64,000 nt of DNA, taken from assembly GCF_023630705.1 (NCBI RefSeq), contig NZ_JALQEM010000041.1, positions 248,001-312,000 on the forward strand, read 5' to 3'. The notes under the pieces are model-generated. The model ran no database searches. It saw only the letters and a list, made by a program, of their open reading frames with translations, and was not told where the DNA came from. The DNA is from Caballeronia sp. GAFFF1. Its GTDB lineage: Bacteria > Pseudomonadota > Gammaproteobacteria > Burkholderiales > Burkholderiaceae. Positions 57,927 to 64,000 of this stretch are shown here, in pieces (within the stretch, counting starts at the first letter, position 1; each line of letters starts with the position of its first letter). The position numbers were made by a program, and so were the translations under genes.

Positions 57927-58622
57927 ATGCGAAAAATGCCGCCATTCCAGAAACGTATCGTCAGAGCAGCGGCCGTCGCATCGGGCGTCATCGGCGTTGC
58001 CCTGATCGGACTGGCAGCGCCGGCTCGCTTGTTCGCGCAAACGGGCGGCGCCTGCATTCCCGTCAATGAACGGACCACCGAGTACGGCTGCTTCGTCCAT
58101 GCGGAACAGCATCTGCAAGAACTCCCGAACAGGCCGGTTTACTGGCATATCGATCGATTCGCAGACCGTTCATCGGCGCAAGCGGCCAAGAGTACGAACG
58201 GTACGGTCGTCGAAATCCTCGGGACGGTCTGGCTTTTCACTATCGCAGGCGAGTCCTGGCGCCCATCGGCGGGAGAACACATCGCCGATGTCGGCCCTCT
58301 GACACTTCCCCAGGCCAGCTCCTTGATGGCCACCTACATGGAGGGAAACTTCAGGCCCGGCATGCAATCCACGATCCATCGGCATCCGGGCACCGAAGCG
58401 TGGTTCGTTCTCACCGGCGCGCAGTGTCTCGAAACGCCGCATGGGGAACAACTCGGCCGGCCGGGCGCGCCACCCGTGATCGTTCCGCCGGGAGAGCCGA
58501 TGCTGCTCACCGGCATCGGCAAAGAACAAGCCACTGGCTGGTGCTTATCCTCATGGACGCGACCATGCCGCGAGGATTGCCAGCCGACGACTGGACGCCG
58601 AAGCATACGTGCGAACGCTTGA
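57927..58622 (+). CDS. Exported cupin-domain protein, 3' end probably frameshifted
   Basis: Frame of 231 residues with an N-terminal signal/anchor helix (about residues 10-37) and a cupin core: HRHPGTEAWFVLTGAQCLETP (residues about 151-171) supplies metal-type His and Glu, and PPGEPMLLTG forms a later strand. After about residue 200 the frame becomes Cys/Arg/Ser-rich and ends. In the -1 frame the sequence continues WLVLILMDAT and DWTPKHTC to a stop at 58631-58633, which looks like the natural last strand and tail. Loss of one base near 58512-58532 would explain this. It may be a recent pseudogene or a sequence error. Function of the family is unknown to me. Confidence 0.7.
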   Translation: MRKMPPFQKRIVRAAAVASGVIGVALIGLAAPARLFAQTGGACIPVNERTTEYGCFVHAEQHLQELPNRPVYWHIDRFADRSSAQAAKSTNGTVVEILGTVWLFTIAGESWRPSAGEHIADVGPLTLPQASSLMATYMEGNFRPGMQSTIHRHPGTEAWFVLTGAQCLETPHGEQLGRPGAPPVIVPPGEPMLLTGIGKEQATGWCLSSWTRPCREDCQPTTGRRSIRANA

Positions 58623-58872
58623 GCATGGAATGACGATCGGGAGCAAAGGGCTCGCAGCAGTCCGTAGTAGACAGTGCACGCAGCGCGAACCGATGGCTCG
58701 TCGCTGATGAAACGTCGGACGTTACGTTCAAGGCACATACATCAAGCGGAGAGCCATCAGAAGCGCACACCCGTGCAGAGGACGGGCTTACGCGCGCATT
58801 GCATTCTCCTTATCGCGGCCTATGCTTAACGATGCACCCTTAGCTTCGTTGTGCTACGCAACGGGAGGCCTT

Positions 58873-61179
58873 ATGCGCGCTGCGTTCGCTTGTCGTCATC
58901 GCCTGTCCCGGCCTGCGGTTGTGATCTTCCTGACATGCGCCTCGCTACCGGTCGCCTTCGCGGCCGGCCCGTTGCCGCAGAACGGCCGCTTCGTCGCGGG
59001 ATCGGGCGGCATCGCGTCGGGTCCTGATCAGGTCACCATCACGCAGAATTCGGCACGGGGCGTGATCGACTGGAACAGCTTCTCCATCGGCGCGGGCAAC
59101 AGCGTCAAGGTCAACAATGGCTCCGGCGCCACGTTGTCGCGCGTGACCGGCTCGAACATGTCGACCATCGACGGCAGCCTGAGCGCGACCGGCAGCTTTT
59201 ACCTCGTCAATCCGCAGGGCGTGCTGATCGGACGGCAAGGCGTCGTCACGACCGGCGGCCGCTTCGTCGCCTCTACGCTCGATACGTCCAACGACGGCTT
59301 CATGGCAGGCGGTCCGCTGACCTTGTCGGGCGCGAGCACTGCATCCGTGCTCAATCTGGGCCGGATCAGTTCGAGCGGTGGCGACGTGTTCCTCATTTCC
59401 GTTTCTCGCACAGAAAACGAAGGGCGTATCGCTGCACCGAACGGAACGGCAGAACTCGTCACCGGCAAGCAAGTCTTGCTGAAGGAATCGGCATCCGGCA
59501 CGCAAGTCTTTGTGCAGCCGGGTAGCCTGGGCGATGTCGTCAACGGAGGCACCATTCGCGCCGCGCAGATCCATCTCGAAGCGGCCGATGGCAACGTCTA
59601 CGCACTCGCCGGCCGTCACGCCGCCTTGCGCGCGACAGGCACCGCCAAGCGCGATGGCCACGTGTGGCTCGTCGCTCGCGAGGGCGATGTACAGCAGCAC
59701 GAGAGAATCAACGCGCGGAATGGCGACGGCACCGGCGGCACCGTCGATACCATCGGCAAGACAATGGAGTTCGAGCACAGCACGGTGGCGGCGTCGAAGT
59801 GGAACATCGGCGTGGGCGAACTGAACGCGGGACCGCACAACGCGGCGGCGCTGTCGCGCAGCCTTTCGAGCGGCACGTCGGTGACGATCAACGCGGACAG
59901 GGACATCAATATCGTTTCGGCCCTGCGCTGGAACGGCGCGGCATCGCTCGCGCTGAACGCCGGACATTCGATTCTGATCGGACCCGCCACCACGCTATCG
60001 GACACAGGCGCGGGCAACCTGACGCTGCGCGCCGATTCGAAGGGCGTCGACAATCACGGCAGCATCACGAACGCGGGCACCATCGACTGGTCGCGAAGCA
60101 CCGGTTTCGTCGCGGCGCTCTACGATTCGAATGGTCGGTACACGCCGGGCACCGTACGCACGAACGCCGCGTGGGCCGCCGCGCCGTTCAGCGGACTCAA
60201 GACGCAAGTGACCGCTTACCGGCTCGTCAACTCGATCGACGAACTGGAGAACATATCGCAAAACCTCGCTGGCAATTACGCACTCGGGAAGGACCTGTCC
60301 TCGAAGGGTTTCTTCACGCCGATCGGTCTGGGCAGCACGACCGGCTTCACCGGCCAGTTCGACGGCTTCGGGCATACGATCGACGGCATCTCGGTCTACA
60401 CGATCGAGGCCTCGGATTCCCCGCCACTAGGCACCTTCTCGACGATCGGGGCATCCGGCGTGGTACGCAACGTGAACCTGACGAACGCCAACGCTTCGAC
60501 GGGGGGAACGCTGGCCGGCCTGCTCGCGGGGACATCGGCCGGCTTGATTGCCAACGTCAGCGTCAAAGGGCAGATGTACACCGCGGAGGAAGGCGCCGGA
60601 GCCATCGGCGGCGTGGTCGGTGACAACACGGGCACCGTCTCTCGCGCGACGAGCAGCGTGTCGATGTACGCGCAAGGGTCGATGGGCGGCATCGCGCTGT
60701 CCAACTCGGGGCTGATCATTCAGTCGTCGTCGAACGGTGACTACTCTGGCGGCTCGCATTCTCACGTGGGTGGCATCGCGGCGGAGAACGCGCCGAACGG
60801 GATCATCCGGCAGTCGTATGCGACCGGCACCGGCAGCGGCGTGACGGACGGCGGCTTGACCGAGCACAACGGCGGCAGGATCGAAGAGTCGTTTGCCGCG
60901 ATGAGCATTCCCCCGGTTCTGCCGCCGGGCGGTACCGGGGGCATCACGTCGACCAACGCAGGCAACGTCGCCAGAGACGTCTTTTGGGACCGCGAAGTGT
61001 CGGGCCAGAGCGTCGGTGCCGCTGACGGGACGCCGATCCCGGCAGCCAACGGCCTGACGACCGCGCAAATGAGCATGGCGTCGAGCTTCGGGCCGACGTG
61101 GAATTTCGCGCCGGGCGGAGTCTGGACGTTCATCGCGGGCGTATCTCACCCGGTACTGCAATGGCAAGTGGGTAAATAG
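58873..61179 (+). CDS. Two-partner-secretion exoprotein (TpsA-like) with GLUG-type repeats
   Basis: Secreted protein of 768 residues. A signal peptide (about 1-31, ends VAFAA) is followed by a filamentous-haemagglutinin-type TPS domain with VIDWNSFSIGAGNSVKVNN and the NPQGVLIGRQG motif (near residues 113-123). A right-handed beta-helix of imperfect repeats follows. The C-terminal third has GLUG-like repeats (LAGLLAGTSAGLIANVSVKG, AIGGVVGDNTGTVSRATS) typical of adhesins. GGGAGG just upstream of 58873 favours this ATG over 58822. No TpsB outer-membrane transporter gene is nearby. Probable role: adhesion or surface matrix. Confidence 0.88.
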   Translation: MRAAFACRHRLSRPAVVIFLTCASLPVAFAAGPLPQNGRFVAGSGGIASGPDQVTITQNSARGVIDWNSFSIGAGNSVKVNNGSGATLSRVTGSNMSTIDGSLSATGSFYLVNPQGVLIGRQGVVTTGGRFVASTLDTSNDGFMAGGPLTLSGASTASVLNLGRISSSGGDVFLISVSRTENEGRIAAPNGTAELVTGKQVLLKESASGTQVFVQPGSLGDVVNGGTIRAAQIHLEAADGNVYALAGRHAALRATGTAKRDGHVWLVAREGDVQQHERINARNGDGTGGTVDTIGKTMEFEHSTVAASKWNIGVGELNAGPHNAAALSRSLSSGTSVTINADRDINIVSALRWNGAASLALNAGHSILIGPATTLSDTGAGNLTLRADSKGVDNHGSITNAGTIDWSRSTGFVAALYDSNGRYTPGTVRTNAAWAAAPFSGLKTQVTAYRLVNSIDELENISQNLAGNYALGKDLSSKGFFTPIGLGSTTGFTGQFDGFGHTIDGISVYTIEASDSPPLGTFSTIGASGVVRNVNLTNANASTGGTLAGLLAGTSAGLIANVSVKGQMYTAEEGAGAIGGVVGDNTGTVSRATSSVSMYAQGSMGGIALSNSGLIIQSSSNGDYSGGSHSHVGGIAAENAPNGIIRQSYATGTGSGVTDGGLTEHNGGRIEESFAAMSIPPVLPPGGTGGITSTNAGNVARDVFWDREVSGQSVGAADGTPIPAANGLTTAQMSMASSFGPTWNFAPGGVWTFIAGVSHPVLQWQVGK

Positions 61180-61330
61180 CGTTTGGCGCAATCGGCCTGT
61201 TTGTTCACACAGGCGCCGGTGCGAGTTGGTCACGAGTCGTGAGAGGCCATTGATCGCGCATCGAGTTACGTTTCCGGTACGCGCGCATTCCGATGCAGGC
61301 GTGATGCGCCCCTTCTCGTTCGACGCTCGA

Positions 61331-61383
61331 CAAAAAAGGGCGACTGAGAGAGGCGCATGTTCCGCGCCCGTCTTAGTCGCCCT
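61331..61383 (-). terminator. Intrinsic terminator of the CHASE3 chemoreceptor gene
   Basis: Arms 61337-61345 and 61375-61383 (AGGGCGACT / AGTCGCCCT) extend inward through a second paired block (GGCGC / GCGCC). On the minus strand the hairpin ends in a run of six T (61332-61337). It begins 22 bp past the stop of the gene at 61405-62958. Confidence 0.85.
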
Positions 61384-61404
61384 AAGCCGGTCCCTGCTCT
61401 ACGC

Positions 61405-62958
61405 TCAGTGCGTCTTGAACGCAGACACCGCCAATCCCAGCCGACGCGCCTGATCGTCGAGCGACGTGGCCGCCGCCGCCGCTTGCTCGACGAGCGCGGC
61501 GTTCTGCTGCGTCACGTCGTCCATCTGCGCGACCGCCCGGTTGATCTCCTCGATGCCCCGGCTTTGCTCATGCGTCGCGGCGGAGATTTCGCTCATGATG
61601 TCGTTGACACGCTGAATCGACGTGACGATTTCCCGCATCGTGTCGCCGGCCCGACCGACGAGCTGCGTGCCCGCCGTCACCTTGTCGACGGAGGTCTCGA
61701 TGAGCGCCTTGATCTCCTTCGCAGCCGATGCGCTGCGCTGAGCCAGCGTGCGCACTTCCGTCGCGACGACCGCGAAGCCCCTGCCTTGCTCGCCCGCGCG
61801 CGCGGCTTCCACCGCTGCGTTGAGAGCGAGAATGTTCGTCTGGAAGGAGATGCCCTCGATGACCGCAATGATCTCGGCCACGCGAGTCGAACTCTCCGAG
61901 ATCTCGGACATCGTCGACACGACCTGCCCCACGACTTCGCCGCCCGTTTGCGCGGTCGCTGCCGCGTTCTCTGCGAGTTGAGCGCCCTGGCTCGCGTTCT
62001 GCGCGCTCTGCTGCACGGTGCTCGTCAGTTCCGCCAAGCTCGAAGCCGTCTGTTCGAGCGACGCAGCCTGCTCTTCCGTGCGTTGCGACAAGTCGGTATT
62101 GCCCGCCGACACTTCGCTCGATGCCGTGCCGATCGAATCGGAGCTCGTGCGAATCTGGGTCATCAGGTTCACGAGATTCGCTTGCATCGCAGCAAGCGCG
62201 GCCAGAAGCAGGCCAGGCTCGTCCTGACTGTCGGCTTCGATACGCGCGGTCAGGTTGCCCTTTGCGATGCCGTCGGCGGCATCCACTGCACGGCGCAGCG
62301 GAACGCAAATGGCGCGGGTCAGCCAGAGGCCGAGCATCGAGGCCAGCGCCACGGCGATCAACGTGCCGACCGCGAGAACGGCTACCGTCACGGATCGAAG
62401 GTGCTGGACTTCATCGCTGCGCTGCGTCAGCAGCGAGGCCTCTGCTTCGCGGAAGTCCCGCAGCGTCGCCCGCATCTCGTCCATCTGCTGCTTGCCGGAT
62501 TGCGACTTGAAGTTACGCGCGAACTCTTCGAGCGAACCGTTGCCCGCCGCGACCGCGCGGCGCGTTGCCATCATCGGCTCGACGACCGTCGCATACCAGG
62601 CACGTTGCTGCTCGCCGAGCACCTTCAGGCGCGCCTGCTGCTGGGCGTTGTCGGCTGTCAGCGAGCGCAGTTGCTCGAAGCGCTCCGCGAAGCGTTGCTT
62701 GCCCGAGTTGAGCGGCGCCAGGACTTCGTCGTCGCCGCTCACGGCGAATGCGCGCAACCCGGTTTCCATATTGACGAGCGACAGTGTCGCCTCGTCTGCC
62801 GCCTGGAGGACCTTATAGGAGTGGTCATTCCATGCAACCGCTTCGGATAACCGCGACAGGTTGCTGTAGCTCACGCTCGAGAGAAGCACGAGGATCGCCA
62901 GCACGGCGCCGAAAGCGAGCGCCAGCTTCTTTGATACCGAGAAATTTCGAATGCTCAT
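61405..62958 (-). CDS. Methyl-accepting chemotaxis protein with CHASE3 domain
   Basis: Chemoreceptor of 517 residues: membrane helix at about 10-30, CHASE3-type all-helical periplasmic domain to about 185 (LVNMETGLRAFAVSGDDEVL, FRNF-like ARNFKSQSGKQQMDEMRATL), helix 2 near 192-212, HAMP, and a long signalling coiled coil with FQTNILALNAAVEAARAGEQ. The frame opens at 63054, but the ATG at 62958 starts at MSIRNFSVSKKL, just before the helix. A second MCP (18879-20423) shares the signalling core but has a different sensor. The ligand is unknown. It has its own terminator. Confidence 0.93.
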   Translation of the reverse strand: MSIRNFSVSKKLALAFGAVLAILVLLSSVSYSNLSRLSEAVAWNDHSYKVLQAADEATLSLVNMETGLRAFAVSGDDEVLAPLNSGKQRFAERFEQLRSLTADNAQQQARLKVLGEQQRAWYATVVEPMMATRRAVAAGNGSLEEFARNFKSQSGKQQMDEMRATLRDFREAEASLLTQRSDEVQHLRSVTVAVLAVGTLIAVALASMLGLWLTRAICVPLRRAVDAADGIAKGNLTARIEADSQDEPGLLLAALAAMQANLVNLMTQIRTSSDSIGTASSEVSAGNTDLSQRTEEQAASLEQTASSLAELTSTVQQSAQNASQGAQLAENAAATAQTGGEVVGQVVSTMSEISESSTRVAEIIAVIEGISFQTNILALNAAVEAARAGEQGRGFAVVATEVRTLAQRSASAAKEIKALIETSVDKVTAGTQLVGRAGDTMREIVTSIQRVNDIMSEISAATHEQSRGIEEINRAVAQMDDVTQQNAALVEQAAAAATSLDDQARRLGLAVSAFKTH

Positions 62959-63448
62959 AGATAATTCGGTCGTCGGCGTGGCACCCGCCACGCCTGGAAC
63001 ACCGTAGTACGTCCATCGGAGCGCGCATACGCACTTACGCACTTGCTGTCGCATCCCCGTCGCAAGGCCCGTTGTGCTTCGGTTGGGAATGCAGTCCCGT
63101 TATCGGCGCGGTCATGCCGGTTCTTTAGCGAATTCGCTTCGCTGAGATAGCCGCTTGGCACGCGGCGCCACGCCTTTGCCAGAGCCAGCAATTGTTACCT
63201 CCGGTTCCGCTGATCCATCGCGCCGCTGCTTATGCCTCGAACGGTCGAGGTTCAATCCGAGCCGACGCACGGAAACATTCGCTACCAGCAGCCGACTCGC
63301 TGACATCGATGCGTCATCCCGATGTGCGCCTTTCGTCTAAAATGAGCCGTTCCCAGCTGCATCGTGAGTGCGATGCGAGAACCCGCTGACGATCGTTCGA
63401 AGCAGTCATGCCCGGACCATCGTCGCATTCTTGAGTTCTAGTAAACGC
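62959..63448. other. 490-bp region with no supported gene
   Basis: Divergent gap between the CHASE3 receptor gene and the PAS sensor gene. A 12-bp perfect palindrome AGCGAATTCGCT sits at 63127-63138. Short frames here (such as 63155-63340) have no domain or ribosome site that I can support. Confidence 0.45.
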
Positions 63449-64000
63449 ATGCACGCTAACGAAGACGCATTGACACTTGCATTGCTGGACGCGAACCCCG
63501 CCTTGTGCGCGGTTCTCGGGCCAGACTTCTGCGTCGTCGAGGCCAACACGCGGTTCAAGCAACAGTTCGGATGGTGGCCGGCCGGTGTCTGCGCCGAGCC
63601 GTTTCTGTCCGTCATACGCGCCAGGTTGCCGTTACCCTCTCGCGACGCCTCTTGTGCGCGGCTCACGTCCGTGGCGACGCAAGCACTCGATGAGCGTCGC
63701 GTGGTCAGCACGACCGAAGCGTTAGCGGACGAGTCGGGCGCCGGCGGCATCCGGACGTGGCGCTTCGAATTTCGCCCGTTGGCGAGCGGCGATTCCGCCC
63801 CTTCCGCGCCGGCCGTGCTCCTCATCGCGCAGCCGGATTCGCGACCCGCGCTCTCAGAGTCCGAGCGCGAGGCGCCCGACTCCGGCGAGCCCAGCGCTTC
63901 AGCGGACCGCCAAGCAACAGCGGGCGACTATAAGCTGCTTGCCGAGGTCATGCCCCTCATCGTCTGGACCGCGCGGCCCGACGGCGCGCTCGATTACTTG
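63449..64000 (+). CDS. PAS-domain sensor protein, partial (N-terminus)
   Basis: The frame is open from the ATG at 63449 to the right edge (184 codons). It begins with a PAS-like domain (residues about 8-125; LLDANPALCAVLGPDFCVVEANTRF) and, after an acidic Glu/Ser/Pro-rich linker (about 130-160), a second PAS domain begins (LLAEVMPLIVWTARPDGALD). This second motif is typical of multi-PAS histidine kinases or diguanylate cyclases. The output domain lies outside the window. No membrane segment is seen, so sensing is probably cytosolic. Confidence 0.75.
   Translation, partial: MHANEDALTLALLDANPALCAVLGPDFCVVEANTRFKQQFGWWPAGVCAEPFLSVIRARLPLPSRDASCARLTSVATQALDERRVVSTTEALADESGAGGIRTWRFEFRPLASGDSAPSAPAVLLIAQPDSRPALSESEREAPDSGEPSASADRQATAGDYKLLAEVMPLIVWTARPDGALDYL

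Noticed and set aside
63127..63138. Palindrome AGCGAATTCGCT as an operator
   Set aside because: Single isolated palindrome without a nearby regulator or second copy; chance occurrence is likely.
1..64000. tRNA, rRNA, CRISPR arrays, insertion sequences, phage genes
   Set aside because: None was recognised in the intergenic regions; no regularly spaced repeats or transposase-like frames were seen.

Overview
The window looks like accessory chromosome of a high-GC betaproteobacterium, most likely a Burkholderiaceae member of the Paraburkholderia/Caballeronia type. This is inferred from GC-rich codon use, translationally coupled (ATGA) catabolic operons, an abundance of ribose-type (CUT2) sugar importers, and the style of the LysR, MCP and two-partner-secretion proteins. 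No rRNA, tRNA, CRISPR array, insertion sequence or phage gene was recognised. The left edge cuts an ABC permease and the right edge cuts a PAS-domain sensor.

Layout. (1) 1-6629 (-): a polyol/sugar operon with a split transketolase, an SDR dehydrogenase, a RbsB-like binding protein, a DUF2291-type lipoprotein, a RbsA-like ATPase and a RbsC-like permease, facing a divergent DeoR regulator (6806-7573) whose likely operator lies between them. (2) 7828-14314 (-): a second CUT2 importer with two permeases, one ATPase, an SMP-30 sugar lactonase and two closely related binding proteins, one at each end of the operon. A GntR/LacI-type palindrome lies upstream. (3) 14719-25563: unlinked genes, namely a GAF histidine kinase, a small acidic ORF, an FdhF/YdeP molybdopterin oxidoreductase, a Cache chemoreceptor, a GT2 glycosyltransferase, a LysR regulator flanked by two tautomerases, and a divergent FtsH-like AAA protease. 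(4) 26227-35662: a LysR regulator divergent from a nine-gene operon coding for a polyamine-type ABC importer, two DAO-type flavoproteins, an opine-oxidase-like ferredoxin/flavoprotein pair and RidA. This reads as uptake and oxidative deamination of an amine, opine or unusual amino acid. (5) 35764-40239 (-): a GntR-led operon with an MFS carrier, an amidohydrolase/lactonase and a GntP gluconate-type symporter.

(6) 40760-55950 (-): the most striking part, about 15 kb and 14 genes that look co-transcribed. It has a CUT2 importer with a Tat-type binding protein, an aldehyde dehydrogenase, two FGGY kinases, two HAD phosphatases, RpiA, a cupin-type phosphosugar isomerase, an SDR, a shikimate-dehydrogenase-like protein, a GlcD-like FAD oxidase and a mid-operon RpiR regulator. 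Together they could take up a polyol or unusual sugar, oxidise it, phosphorylate it, isomerise it, and clear glycolaldehyde, glycolate or phosphoglycolate side products. The substrate cannot be read from the sequence, and this is my best candidate for an undescribed pathway. (7) 56720-64000: surface and sensory genes, namely a secreted spherulin-4/GH135-like glycosidase, a frameshifted exported cupin protein, an orphan TpsA exoprotein with GLUG-like repeats, a CHASE3 chemoreceptor with a clear terminator, and the start of a PAS sensor.

Most large ORFs antisense to these genes are GC-driven shadows and were left out.
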